Below are positions 11,958 through 24,944 of a DNA stretch of 64,000 bases, in pieces. This DNA comes from Embiotoca jacksoni (Eukaryota > Chordata > Actinopteri > Embiotocidae), in NCBI GenBank assembly GCA_022577435.1, contig JAKOON010000011.1, positions 7,099,501 to 7,163,500 of the forward strand. The letters are read 5' to 3'. A model generated the notes under the pieces. It searched no databases. It saw nothing but the letters and a program-made list of their open reading frames with translations, and had not been told where the DNA came from. The translations under genes and the position numbers were made by a program. Numbering within the stretch: position 1 is the first letter of the stretch; the number at the start of each line of letters is the position of its first letter.

Positions 11958-12311
11958 TTATAAATTGTTTATCCAAACAGAGACACTGTGGAAATAGAAC
12001 TCCAAATCACTTCCCATCTTTTCACTAAATGCTTTTCCAACTTCTAATCTCTCTATTTCTTTAAATGGTCCAAAGCCCAACTTTAAATAACCTGTCTGAA
12101 CCTTGTCTGGATCTTGCCACATACTTGCCACAGCTGTCTCATAACTCAAACCAATGATGTACACGACTACTGAGAATAGGACCCAGGTTGTAAAGAAAGA
12201 AAAGGAAGAATATGCCTTTAACTTGCGAGGTAGCTTTGACACCTCCGTGCCCTCAATTATCCCTTTGTACCTCTTCCTCCTGCCTGATCTCCTAAAGCCG
12301 CTCCTTGTCAT
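11958..12311 (-). CDS. unrecognised 117-codon ORF (doubtful)
   Basis: Minus-strand ATG-initiated open frame of 117 codons in otherwise stop-rich DNA. It begins with a basic segment (MTRSGFRRSGRRKRYKG). Residues about 38-57 are hydrophobic and could form one membrane segment (SFSFFTTWVLFSVVVYIIGL). The rest is a charged tail ending in KMGSDLEFYFHSVSVWINNL. I recognise no domain and no close family. There is no poly-A tail or intron evidence, and no neighbouring exon that would extend it. It could be a chance frame, a decayed retrocopy, or a piece of an unrecognised mobile element. The length and amino-acid composition look more protein-like than most frames here, so it is recorded with low confidence. 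Confidence 0.2.
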   Translation of the reverse strand: MTRSGFRRSGRRKRYKGIIEGTEVSKLPRKLKAYSSFSFFTTWVLFSVVVYIIGLSYETAVASMWQDPDKVQTGYLKLGFGPFKEIERLEVGKAFSEKMGSDLEFYFHSVSVWINNL

Positions 12312-13628
12312 TTAAGATTTCCACTGCCTTTTCCAAGACACTTGGGATTGTTTTGTCTTCTGTATGGTGCTTTTACGGACAGTTTTCTGTTAACAAGAGG
12401 TGGTGAAATAAAGATTATTTTTTATTTTACTTGACGTTTTCTGGTAAAAGGCTGAGGCTGGGATCGAATCTCTGGGTCCAACTTGCATTTAGTATTCATC
12501 AAGTTTGTTCAGCACCAAGTTCTGCTTATTATTTCATCATATGCGTCCTGCTGAGCGGAAGGTGCAGCCCTCTCTGTAGCCTTTTCTCAGCCTTAAACAC
12601 ATTATGATGTCCTAATGATTGCTGGAGGGAAATTGTTTACTCTGCCTCGATGCCTCTCTGCAGATGTGGCCCCTCTGTGCTGAACTCGGCAATGGTGATG
12701 TATATTTGAATATTTTTTTTGAATATGTTCTGCCTTTACTCGTTTTACTGAAAAGTCAAAACCTCCCACAAGAAGTTATGTGGTAGTGAGCCGAAGGCAT
12801 TGGCGAGTTCCACCAGGACCTAGATATCTCTTTCTTCCTCCTTCAGCTGTTTCAATTTGATCTCAAACCATATTTATGTACTTTGTATGTTAATATAAAA
12901 TCCTAGAAAATAACCTTCTAACAATTTTTTGCATTCTTCAATAAACTAAATTTCAGTCCGGAGTGCCTCTGCACCACATTACATCATCTCATCATCATCA
13001 AGTGGGAAAAATGCCTCCTGCCCCTCAATGTAAACTAAACTGAATAAACACTTTTTCTCTGACAACCTCACAGGCTTCTGAAAAATCCGCAACTTATTTT
13101 TCTCTGCTTTATATAATCGCTACAAGATTAGTGAACAACATGATGCCTCTTTTAGACTGCTGGAGTTTGTTTACTTTTAGGGGTTGATGGCATATTTAAA
13201 ATGTTAGAGTCTTCACACACTTGTGTTGTTGGCTGTATTGAAGTAAATAATTGGAATAATAAAATAATAAATTGGAGTCTATTGTGAGGAAGTTAAAATA
13301 TGTAATAATCTTGGGTCTGTTACGATGTTTTTAGGCAGTCATTTTGTTCTACTTTTGCTGTATAGGGTGATATGGGCTGTATCCCTGGATTGATAAAGCA
13401 AAAATGTGAAATGATCAGACAAGGGAATCATTTGCTTAATATATCAGAAGTAAGGGTCAATAAATCCATCGGCCTCAAGCGCAGCAATAACACAATACAA
13501 GAGCGTGACTTGATAGATTCGAAGAAAAATGCTCAAGGGATATCTTATAAAAACAAATATATATTCAAATCAAGTATCATCATTTTGGCCCTGAACTTTA
13601 TGTTAAAGCAAACATATCAAGAAATCAA
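12312..13628. other. gene-free DNA
   Basis: No supported exon. The 92-codon frame at 13372-13650 runs into the LINE remnant in a different reading frame and has no recognisable domain, though its 3' end could belong to the same decayed insertion. Confidence 0.5.
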
Positions 13629-13855
13629 AGATGTTCAGTTGCACAATTGAGGACAGGAATACTTCATCTGCCCCTTGAAGTTGCCAGATTTAAAAACATC
13701 CAGGAGGACGACAGGCTGTGTGAATTGTGTGATTTAGGAGAAGTTGAAAATTAATACCATTTTCTTTTGTTTTGTCCTCATCACGATGATATGTTAAATG
13801 TAATGGGTGTTCAAAATCCAGAAATGTTTTGGTCCGCTGATGAGGACGTTTAATT
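13629..13855 (+). mobile_element. LINE ORF2 C-terminal remnant with Cys/His cluster
   Basis: Reading frame from 13629 gives RCSVAQLRTGILHLPLEVAR, then FKNIQEDDRLCELCDLGEVE, a stop (TAA, 13752-13754), and YHFLLFCPHHDDML in the same frame. The arrangement AQLRTGILPL..E..R, then CxxC, then HFLxxC is the carboxy-terminal zinc-binding-like region found after the reverse transcriptase in several non-LTR retrotransposons. The in-frame stop and later stops show that the copy is dead. No reverse-transcriptase core (YxDD region) is visible upstream, so this is a 3' fragment. The clade cannot be settled from this piece. Confidence 0.7.
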
Positions 13856-13859
13856 TTTT

Positions 13860-16800
13860 GTTACACAGGTTTTGAATTTTCTTTAATACTGGTGTCTTGT
13901 AAGTCTATATGGACTGGGCATATTGGTTATGCATAACAAATAATGAATTTAATAAATCAATGTAGCTTTCTTTATGAAGAAGCATTTCTAATCTACAGTA
14001 TGCATTTCCTTCAGCCAAACTTTGGATGAAAATATGCATGGTACTGTTTTGGAACAAGTCACATATCACTGCAATTCAAAATCCCTATTAAAAAACATTA
14101 TGGTCTTGTAGTAGGCGAGAACTTAAATATGCAAACATAAACATTTCCACACTCTTATTGAAAAGCCGACTGCAAGTCAGTCACCCAAGGACAATGTACA
14201 AATCCCAATTAAAGGTCAACAAATATGTACAAGCAGCAGAATAAATTAGGGGGGGAAAAAATGGAAAAAGAAAAACAGAAAATACAAGTGCATCTGTCAA
14301 GGATTGCTCGATGCATTATATGTATTCAGATTAAAACACCTGAGCGTAAAGCTCATTTAAAAAGATACGTTTTCAGTTACGATATAAAAAAAAAAAGCAA
14401 CAGATGTACATTGATGCAACACCCAGAGGGGATGAAATGCTGACAGTAAAAAAAAACATGTCCCACAATGGGGAGGCTGCATGAGGTGTATATAGAGAGT
14501 GAATGAGAAAGCAAGGGCCAAACCACAGACAGATTAGACACTTTAGAATCATTTTGGTGCTCAACCTCAGAGTTAACATGTAATCAGAAAAAAGCTTTCA
14601 GGACAAAGCCTGCTCAGCATGGATGAATCGATGTTGGTACAGAACAATGCAGCCAAATGCCTTCAAATGGCACACAAGTCAATGCAGAGCAGTGATGGCT
14701 TGACCACATATGTGCCAACTATGTGAACGAGGTAATTTCTTTCAGGATATATATTCATTAGTCAGGTTATACAGTAGATTTTGCTCTGAAGACTCCTGAA
14801 TTCCTGAGTTGTAAGCAAATATGGTGAATTATTTGAATTAAAATCAAAAGACACTACGGCAACATAACACACAACATAATAATGGTATCACTGGTACAGA
14901 TATATGACTCAAACAAAAAAATACATTTATTATGCTTTGCGCTACTTTAATTAAACATTTTTATCAACAACGCATTATTGTATTTGAGAATATTTAATTA
15001 CGCGCACGGGGAGATAAATCCATAAGTTAGTACACATGCAAATAATTGAATGCAGGCAGTGAAAGGTGAAGTATTACCGGTGAAGATAATTGCCTGGGAT
15101 GCTGAATAACTGTCTGATTAAATCTCGCTCTTGTGTTTGTGTCAGTATAAAGCAGGAAACCTGTTTCATCTCCCGAAACCAAGAGGCTCTATTTACTATT
15201 CAGCAGGATGCTCCTTGTAATGAATGAGACTCTTAATTGCCCCCAGTCCTCCAGAGCCAAATGAATCATAAAATACTCCCTGATGTGATTGTGTCACCAC
15301 TGTGCTGACTAAACAATAGGCTAGGTGGGCCCGCATTTATGTCATGGTGACATGGTGTGTGGTTGCATGGTAACTTGTTAGCTAATGAGCTGATGGTGCT
15401 TCTGGACTGCTGATCTTTCTGTTATTCCGAGGCGGGCTGTTGAGTATGTATCTTGGTTGAAGTGGAAACAAGACATTTAAATTACAAAGGCTTTGATTGA
15501 TGAGGTCATATGTATGAAGTAAGTGCTAGATTATTCTACTATTAAAAAAAGACACTGCTTATTTTTTTTTTATCATATACTAATGCAATATTTAACCCTT
15601 CATTTCTGACAATTAAAACACTATTGAGGTACTTCTTAATGTTGCTTCCCTGTTATTCTACACTGTAACTAAACAAGCCTCCAAAAGCAATAGCCATGCA
15701 TATTTTTTGCAGATCTGTAGTAATTTACATGTGTGTTTGACCAGATGAGAGGCACAGTTCAAATATATTACTGTAATATCAAATCATCCTCTTTTTCTTC
15801 CACTCCAGAGACAGACAGAAGAAAGATCTATACTGTTTATGAAGGTAAACCTCAATGATTGCACATGGTCACCAGCTGAGGGATAGTGCACTCCTGGCAA
15901 CTGTGATTAGCCGGTGGGTTTTATGACTCTCTGTAAAGCATTTCAGACTTTAATGTGCAATAGACCTCTTCTTTCTTTATGCTGCTGCAATGCACCCTGT
16001 TCTCTTCTCATTACAAACATGCTGGTCCTGCATTTAAACACCTTTTCAACCGTCTCTTGAATGGCTGCGTCGCCTCCTTGAGTTTAACAGGGTTTAAGTA
16101 CTTTCATATGTCACTCTGACACATGCAGGGACTGGAGGGTAAACACTCTGGCAGGCCATTGCCTCCAATGTGAGACATTTCATCTGATACTGTTTGATGT
16201 CATGATTAGTGGACTGCAGGATTTGTATCAGCCTGTCTAGACATTCTGACACCAGCCTGGCAACACTGTTTCTCCCAACAACCTCTCCTTTTGAGAGAAT
16301 CTGCTGCTCAGGACACATTTTGTATCTCAGAGGTTGATGCGAATGTCCTGTTGTTGCAGCAGCAAACAGAACTGTGGTTCATTCACAGACCGGGGCGTTC
16401 TCATGTTCCCAACCAGCTGTTACTCGAATGAGTTTAGTGACCATTAACATGCATCACAGGTGACTGGATTGCACTAAACATGTGACCACGTAATAATAAT
16501 TTAAAAAAAAAGAGTTAGTGCACCCATGGCACAGATTATGATCCAGCTGCATTAACTGTGAGGTGGTCAAGGTCACGCCATGGCAACACTTAATTGCAGA
16601 TGCACTGTATGTACAAATGTGCCGTTACCCCACATGCAGCAGCAACACAAGCAATTAACTGACCTTCTCTGTTGTTGTCAGGGCCTCTTACTCTACTTTA
16701 AGATGTGAGAAATAAAAGGCCCACACAGGGACATGTCCATTGAAGCAGGCATGTCTCTGAGTGGGTACGTTTGGTACATCCACGTGAGAGAAACATACAT

Positions 16801-19800
16801 CTGTTGAACAGCTTTATGGATTGGATTGCTACCATTATCTTTCACTGGACTGGCTCACACATTAGAAAAGAACGAGAAGACCCCTGGTGCAGTATGTGGT
16901 TGTCCTTTTGGATGGGATCGTGATTGATATATTGCAAGCAATGGAGTTGCATAATGACGCCAAGTTCCCTGAGAACATCATTCAGCTTCTGACTAAGAGT
17001 GATAAAGTCTAACATGAGCATGCCAACTCACATTAGAGTTTTTCTCTGTTGTATATAAGTCGGTGGGGCTCATTTAGAAAAAGGTGACGTCACAAACAAT
17101 AATGTGCAAAGGTTTTAGGCACTACAGATGTTCAGACTCTTATCCATCATGTTATAATCTTATCAATCAAAAATCCTTTCTGCGGCATCGCCTTTCATGT
17201 TGGAAAAGGCATCTTAAAAGTTGGACATTTTGTAAAACGGAACCTTAAATAACAACATTTGAATCAATAACTGAAGAAATTGTTGCGTGTTGTTGAGCTA
17301 ATGTTAATCAGATTTGATCTGATCATGCCTACATAGTCTGAAAAAAAGCCTGTGGCTCAATTCCTAAACTTATGCTGTGTTTGCATTCTCCACTTGTCCA
17401 CTCAGTAACTCACTCTATACTGTTTTTGCTACATAAAACACTCATTAGGGGATAATGGGAGACAGTATTTTATTTGGATGTTCTGCTCTGACATAATTAT
17501 GTGCCGTATGTAGGTCAGTTAATATCTCTGTCGCATAAACAAACACCAGAACATCTGCACCACGAGGCCACGGGCACCAAGCTTGCTATTTTTGGATAAG
17601 TTCCTGTTGTCGTTGACCTCTTTACATTGTCGAAATAAAACTTTACAATACAAATCTCTGCATGAGTAACTATATTTACAACACACTTTGCCGGTACCTA
17701 CGCAGGCATGATGGTCACTGCAGCTGTAACCATGCTATAGTATACTAATCAATATAGCCTATACTACAGGAGTCGACAACCTTTTGCTACCAGTACCTTC
17801 TCACCTGTTTCTGAGTAGCTTACTGAAGGTTCGAACAATATGCGGTGCTTCCCATACGTAGACTTGGGCAAGCCGCCCAGGTATATTGACGGTCGCCCAG
17901 GTATATTGGGCGATCAATTTCATCATTTTATTTTACTTTGTGTCTGTCTCTGAGTGAGTGAGAGATCAAAGTTACACCACTGGTTGCCCAACTGGCACTA
18001 GTGGCATGACTTTTCAAATTAAAAGCATAAAAAAAACAAAAAACCTGCACATGCTTTTGAATTTAAGATGTTGTGATACAAAATCTGTGTTGAGTATTAA
18101 TTTGTTATTATTCACATAAAGACAGCTTATGAAGGTAGTTTGGTGTTAGTGATATGCTAATTATTACTAGCGATATGCCCACATCATAAATTCTAAATTG
18201 GGTGGACACACTGTAATTATTGGATGGTTAAAACATCAAAAGTAGAGCAAATTTGGGCTCGCCATCATAGATATCAGACAGCTCCTCTTCTCTAGCAACA
18301 ACACTTGGGGCCACAGTGTATGATGGTACAGAAGCGTACACTAATGTACCATATAGTGGGCTGTATAGTGAACAACCTGACAATTCAAACCCAGCCTTAT
18401 AATTTCAATGAATAAATGTTAGTTTTTTTTTTTAAATTTACTGATACATATACAATGTTACAGAAACATGATCAAAGTTTAAAGCCAAGTTTTCAGTGGC
18501 CCTTAAAATATCTCACATTATTAAATTCAATATTGTATCAGATCATATAATCCTATTTGTCCTCAAAAACGAATCTATTTACCACATCATGTAGTTTGAT
18601 CGCGATTGGCCCTGGAATAAAAGTATCCCTTGCAATAACAGAAATAATGCTTACCAATTACCAACACAGCTGAAAGGTAATAGATTAAATCCGTGGAAGT
18701 GCATTTGTCATTTGCACTGGAGTTTACAGGCAAAGTGTCTTACAGTTGGCCTTCTAAATGACTCTAAGTGGATCACAGAGGTAAATGGGCTGTAGAGCAG
18801 TCTGTTGCTGCCTGTCCCACTTAGCCAAGGACTGCAAAGGGGGAGTCAATGTTAGGCGGTGGTGCAAACGATGGGATTACAGAACTGCTGAAGGGGCTTC
18901 AATCACATGGGCAAAAACAAAGCTATCCTCCATGTCACAAGGCTGAAAATGGAAATCTCCACACTCTCAGAAAAGTCTCTCATTAGCACTGGAAGAGATG
19001 TTCTTGCTGATTTATTACCAGATATGTCAGCTCTTTTTTCCTCTTTCCACATGCTGTATGATCAGAAAACAATTCCAATTCCTTCCTGCACAGGAACAAG
19101 CACTTCCATGATAGTGTCAGGAAGGTGAAATATAATATTCCAGGTAGCTGTCCAAAAGAAGCATTATCAGTGTGTCTGAGTTGCCTTGCAAGCAAATCAA
19201 ATACATATGATGATCTCCTCCTGACTGTTGTCATAAAATGTGAAGTTTTTTTTTTTTTTAAATGATTATGTAAATGACTTCGTGACAATGACTCATCAAG
19301 CCGTTTTTAATTGAAGCTGGGTGTTAGTGTCTGTCTCAAGGTGTATGGAATCAGTCTGAAGACAATTTAATAGCTGGAAGATTATGAATTAATTCAAAGG
19401 TGATGGGTACTTTGTGCCCCAAAATAGGGCCCTTGCTAGTCTGCTTAATTAATGCAGTTTTTCTTTAATTTCTTTAGATAAAGTTATGTACTTTGCGGAG
19501 AGATTTCGTTGTGGAAGTCATCACAAGTTTATGTTTCTTTGTTATTATTTAGGTGTGAATTCTGCATGAGATTTTGGGGCTTCTGGGGAAATGGTGAAAC
19601 CAGTGGTAATAATTATCACTCTTCTCTCTGATCTCCCCCACTGTTTGCAACTCAATAACCACATGTTTCCAGAGTAATTCTAAACAACAGAGCAGCCTTC
19701 ATCTGAAAGCTACCAGTTCAATAATGCTTCAATTCAGACATAAAACAGTTATAGAGAGAAGAACATCGCCATATTACATTTAATGATCCCCGCAGGCTAC

Positions 19801-19818
19801 ACCTGCAGCTCACCTCCT
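13860..19818. other. long gene-free interval
   Basis: No supported exon in about 6 kb. A15-type and T-type runs are scattered. 15000-15480 and 16000-16700 are low-repeat and unique-looking with no coding signal. At 17100-17125, TGTGCAAAGGTTTTAGGCAC resembles a scrap of a Tc1-type element but is too short to call. Confidence 0.5.
17874..17908 (+). repeat. 15-bp direct repeat, two copies
   Basis: CGCCCAGGTATATTG occurs at 17874 and again at 17894, 20 bp apart. It lies inside a stretch (about 17770-17930) that reads like a decayed dispersed repeat, but no ends could be defined. Confidence 0.7.
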
Positions 19819-19924
19819 TAACATAACATAACATAACATAACATAACATAACATAACATAACATAACATAACATAACATAACATAACATAACATAACATA
19901 ACATAACATAACATATCATAACAT
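19819..19924. repeat. (AACAT)n pentanucleotide array
   Basis: About 21 units of a 5-base repeat over 106 bases, with one interruption near 19915 (ATATCAT). Read in reverse it encodes a Met-Leu-Cys-Tyr-Val periodic frame that is not a gene. Confidence 0.97.
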
Positions 19925-20329
19925 CTAGATGAAGGAGAATCCAACACAACTAATGTTTCATGAGAAACTGAGTCACTGTTATCTTAATTCCTTTGATTAG
20001 GGTAAAGATAAGGTACATTTTTACATGATGATGTTCCCCTTTTTCCTTTGTTAATATATTTAACAAGAACAAGGTTGTTAACACTATTTTTCCCAAACTT
20101 CCATCATGCTATGCAGTATCCGCATAGGTATCCAGTATTCATTAAAAAAAAGTATTGTTTATTTCAAATTTTCTCTAAAATGCACAGTTTTCTTCTCCCT
20201 TGTCCCAGGTTGTTGTTTCTCCCTTCAGTATACCTGAGATTCAGACCTCAAAACGTGTATTTTGAATATTTTGAGTATTGACTGTTGCACACAAGCACCA
20301 AATGGTGTCACCCATTGGTTTGTGAACTG

Positions 20330-20790
20330 CCATTCTGAAGCCTGAATTTCAAATGTTGGCTGTTATCTTGTTGTGTGGGAGCCAGAAGTGACCATATTTG
20401 GACAAGCTGGGGAGGAAAGAGTGTGGATTCGATCTGATTGGGAATCCAACAACACTACGCCCCGCCCTCCTGTAGTGGAAACCTGATTGCACCAAAGGCC
20501 TTTCAGTCAAACAGACACAACCGTATATCTAATTAATGCTGGAATTATTTTCAGATGGACTGCCAGAAAAAAAAGGAATGACTTTAGCTAACAACACCTA
20601 ATTGACTTTGTATTTCACGAGAGAAGTTGAAAGGGAGTCTATGGAGCCAGAGCCATCCCCAAGCAGCCCTAGGTGTTATTGGATAATAAGGCACTTCCGC
20701 AGTGGCCTAATTTTTCAGACCGGGACGCTACGTCCACTTTTATATACAGTCTATGGACGCACATGTTTTAGGCCCCAAAGTGCAGGTCAG
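20330..20790. repeat. probable interspersed repeat, class unknown
   Basis: The interval contains phrases I associate with a dispersed fish repeat: CATTCTGAAGCCTGAATTTC, GGAGCCAGAAGTGACCATAT, GCACTTCCGCAGTGGC, and TTATATACAGTCTATGG. No terminal repeats or TSD could be defined and no protein motif is visible. Classification rests on recall. Confidence 0.4.
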
Positions 20791-20799
20791 ACTAACATT

Positions 20800-23126
20800 A
20801 TAATAAGTACTGAGAGGGAGTAAAACATGTATGCTTCATTATCCCCTCAAACTAAAGCAACAAGTGTCTCAAAGGTCCAAACAGTCAGAAGGAATCAGGA
20901 GCTATATCTAGGCTAAGAACAGGCAGAATCACAAAGTCAGAATCTTCTGTCTGACTGAACAAATCTAATAAATCATAGTGACTGTGTCCTTTTCAAAGTG
21001 TAGTACTAACAAAAACAAACACAAAAATGTTTTGCCATCCATGAAATTTTCAAATTATTCATAGATGCCAGAAAAATTTGTTTTTGCCTCCGTGCAGACT
21101 AATATTATGTCTTGTTTATTCTGTCTTATCTTGTACACAGCCAACTGTACCTTCTCATGGAGTGACCAAAACCAAATCAGTCAGCAGACTATCTGCTAAT
21201 CACAGTCACAAGCTTGTGGCTTTTGCAACGAGATTATTATGCAAAGTGCAAGCTGCTCTGATTTGTGCCGGACTGTAGAAGATAGACAGATTTGCCAGCT
21301 TTTTTGTGTTTCTCAGCTGCGTACAGCACAATTATATTATTAGGAATAATCAGGTGGCTGGTGACACCACACATGAAAAAAACAACATCATAAAAAACCT
21401 CCACTTTACATCATTTTTGAAGGCCTGACACCAGAACACTGTTAAAGTCAAATAGTTTGAGGCACACAAGATAGTTGAGTGCTAAATTGAAAAAAATAAT
21501 GAATTACATGTGTCTGAGTGTTAAAATGATAAGTTATAAATGTGAAAAGTTTCAAAACATTTTAACTTTAACTTTGAGCCTTCTGCATTTTTGTCCAAAG
21601 TTTCTGTCGTCACCTGCCACCTTGACTAAAGTATTTTTTTTGCCTATTTTGTTTGAATGTTACATCTGAAAAGCAATTGAAATGAAAAGTCTGCTGGTTT
21701 GATGTGTTCAAAACACTCAAACATCCAAGACTTATCATTTGGGATTTTCAGACAAATGCCTCTTCTCAGCCTCAAAGCTGCTTGAGGGGAAAAATGAGGA
21801 ACAAAACTCAATGTTGGCCAAAAATAGCCAACAACTGGTTGGTGTGTTATGTTCAGTTATCAATTTAATCATTGATCAGTTTTCTGACCATACACAAGTG
21901 TATTGGCTAATTGACCGAATGTAGTGTGAAGGAGAATAAGAGACTATATGAACAGAGGTTATTATTAAACATGGAAACAAAGTTCTTCTCATTGCATTCA
22001 TGGTTCTTCAATTGAACACAAAACACAGCTATAATAGACATCGTTAACATTTAAAGCGTCCTGCAGCACACCAAATGGGTTCCACCCATGTATACCAATG
22101 GAAGTGTGAGAATAACGTATTTAGGTTTTATACAGGAATGGTAATGTTCGGTCAATTTTTTTTATTACCTTTTAAATATATTATTAGTCATGTCTGTGCA
22201 CATTAGATCTCATGGCTGTATCGCTGGTCATGAACTTTACAAGTTGATCTCACCCTATCAAATTGGCCAGTCACTCAGTATTAGCGGCTCTCCAGCATAT
22301 ACTGTAATGGCAACTGATGACAGTTCGGCCTTGATCTGAGCTCTTTCTCTCACTGCCTGTTGTTGGTAATGACCGAGGGAGCGAAGTGTAGTGGGCAAGC
22401 AAAGACCATTGGCAGGGTACACATCAATCTCCCCTCACGGGGGAAAAGGTCTCTCCTGAAGACTGATAAATGTTAATTACTTAACCCTGACATCAGCTGC
22501 AGAACGCAGCCCGGGCTTTAAGGTCCTGGTGACAGAAGAGGGGAAATTATTTGTGAATATGAGCTTTTTTGCACTACTGACTTCATATTAGTTTATTTTG
22601 TGATGACATTTAAAACAAATATTTGGTATTCTGAGTGTAAACCAAATCAAAATGCTTGTATTTGCTTGTTTTCTGCGATCATCAGTCTGTTTTAGTGCTG
22701 ATCCCTTTGTTTTTTTTGTTTTTTTACGAACATGATTTTGTTTATGTCAGTTATATTTGTGATCTATCATTCTCAAAGCAATATTAATCTGTAAAGCTAT
22801 TTCTAAACAAATTACAGCTCCCATATGTTTGATGATACAGAAACATATCACCCAATGTAACGTTGTGGCAAGCTGATGTATGTGTCTTTAATAAATTCAC
22901 CATTTTGTCACATTTAAACAAATGTGCTAAATTACTGCACCACAGTCCATATTTGACAGAAGAACATTTTATATACAAAGCAACTGAATATAGAAAATTA
23001 GAAAATACAGCTCGAGCAGCAACAGACTACACACACATACATGCACATATGAACTGGGCATAACAGTCTTTGGCCAACATACTTATAGGCACATGGCAAC
23101 TGTACTCAGCAACCGCCCAAGTGTGT
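20800..23126. other. gene-free DNA
   Basis: No supported exon. 22300-22540 is a low-repeat, more GC-balanced stretch with unique texture that could be a conserved non-coding element, but nothing in the bases proves it. Confidence 0.5.
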
Positions 23127-23410
23127 AATACACCTGTCAGTCCATTAGAGGATACCATGTCAGCGTCACGTTTTGCCTCACGTTGATGGGAAAGATACAG
23201 GCACATATTAACAGGGTCAAAGAAAGAGGTCATTTGATGAAGTATATAAGTGCTAAAGTCGGAGATGGAAGGCAGGCTGGGGAGAGTTGAGTGGATAAAA
23301 CCCAGACATTTAACCCAGGAGACCAGGGTCTGACCAAGTTGGAATATCGAACCAGGGGGCGCGACCACATCCACCACAGGCTGCTGCATCTTAATAAATC
23401 CACGCATAGT
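23127..23410. repeat. fragment related to the 60.3-kb MITE
   Basis: GATACCATGTCAGCGTCACG then TTTTGCCT (23151-23178) matches 60295-60322 at 24 of 28 positions. The preceding TACACCTGTCAGTCCATTAG matches the inner part of the right TIR of the 60.3-kb element (reverse strand). The rest of the interval is assigned to the same insertion with less certainty. It creates a spurious 126-codon minus-strand frame at 23027-23407. Confidence 0.5.
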
Positions 23411-23443
23411 GTCACGTACGGCAAATATTAGATTGATGGATTT

Positions 23444-23531
23444 TTAAAGGATTCGGCTAACGATGGAGCTTGATGACGCAGATGAATATGCTAAATCAAA
23501 AAAATGTGGAAAACCATTAGTTATCCTTTAA
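23444..23531. mobile_element. tiny hairpin MITE
   Basis: 88 bp beginning TTAAAGGATTCGGCTAA and ending TTAGTTATCCTTTAA. The reverse complement of the right end (TTAAAGGATAACTAA) aligns to the left end with a 2-base gap. The ends carry TTAA. The size and terminal palindrome fit a very short miniature inverted-repeat element. No coding capacity. Confidence 0.45.
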
Positions 23532-24756
23532 TATGTCTTAAGGGGAGAAACTAAAATGAATGCAGCAGGGGTATTTGTGATTTAGGGTAGATATTCACCA
23601 CAAACCCACAAAATTCAAAAGATCTAAAAAGTAATGAAGACATTGTGAACAGGAGAAGGAAAGATGCATTCGTTTGGTGCAGCGGCATATCCCCCATACA
23701 GTTGTCCTCATTAATCAATACAGAGAAGCTAACGGCCTCGCTCCGAGTCTGGCCAGTGGAAGTGGGAAGGATGTAATACTGCTAATCAATACTTCAGTGA
23801 TTTTGCCTGGAAGAGGACACATGCTCTGTGAGCAAACCAGGTCATGTATCCTGAAGAAATACTAATCAGAGATAAGCTCGAATCACAAGAGTCTTTTCTT
23901 CAAATTACCTCAGTCTGATGAGGCCACAGTACATCTGTATGTGTAGGCAAGCTAAAATTAAAGCTATAAATGATTCTTTATATAAAAAAAAGAAAATGCC
24001 ATCAGTAGTAAATTGATATTAATGTTATTAAAATTAGTTTTGGTAAAAGGTGTTTATAGTGTCAGTCAAGTTGTTATCGCACATATAATTAGTGTTCTGA
24101 TATATAAGAATACCAGATGAGGGAGATAATAATAAATATTATATTAAGTATGATCTTATGCAACCTGTTTTACCATGGCAACTTACTATATATTCAAATA
24201 CAAGTTGTAGGCACAGATGTGTTTGAATATCCATGTTTTACAGTTTCTTTGTGTCCGTTCATTCCAATTACGTAATTTTCAGCAGGGAGAGGTAACTGCT
24301 AAGGCCCTTTGCAAAAGTACTGTTACCAAGGTTATCTATAGATCAACATACAGAGGAGTTGTGAAGTTGGATAACTCAAACATTCAATATGCGCTGAATA
24401 AAGGCAGCGTGAATAATTGTAGGTGACTTGCAACTGCAGCAGTTGCAAGGTTTGGATGAACTTGAAGCTCACTGTTGACAAATAGTTATAGATGAGCAAT
24501 GGCGCCAGAAAATGATGAATGCCATGACAAAATAGTTGAAGGTACAAGAGTTGAACTGTGCATGCAACGTGAGAGGTCAACAAACTCAATAGGATGACTA
24601 TCAGTAAGAATCTTCAACGGTGGCTATCATTGAACATTTGGAAAACGTTTTCTTGCTTCTCGTCGCCTTGCAATTTCATAGTGACACCAAAAATCCAGGA
24701 AGTCACAAAGCCTGGCTGAGAAATACTGCGGCCTAAACAACTGACACATAATGCAT

Positions 24757-24838
24757 TCATTAGAGAGCTTTAGAGGTGCTGGTAGACATATTTTGTAACA
24801 GAGCCAGGCTTACAATTTCCTAGTTTCCTGTCTTTATC
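24757..24838 (+). repeat. fragment of the 43.3-kb long-TIR MITE
   Basis: ATTAGAGAGCTTTAGAGGTG, CTGGTAGACATATTTTGTAA and CAGAGCCAGGCTTACAATTT match the interior and right side of a very common fish MITE, the family represented more fully at 43275-43819. Only part is preserved. Confidence 0.6.
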
Positions 24839-24944
24839 TGGTCGCAGCCCCATATTTCACAAACATACATGTGAGTGATATCAATCAAATCAAACTCTAC
24901 AAGACAGTGAAAAACCATATTTCCTCATGTGGAACTATTTCTGG

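Noticed and set aside
17100..17125. Possible Tc1 element scrap (TGTGCAAAGGTTTTAGGCAC)
   Set aside because: About 20 bases only; no partner end found.
23027..23407. 126-codon minus-strand frame
   Set aside because: Overlaps sequence related to the MITE at 60257; no protein motif.
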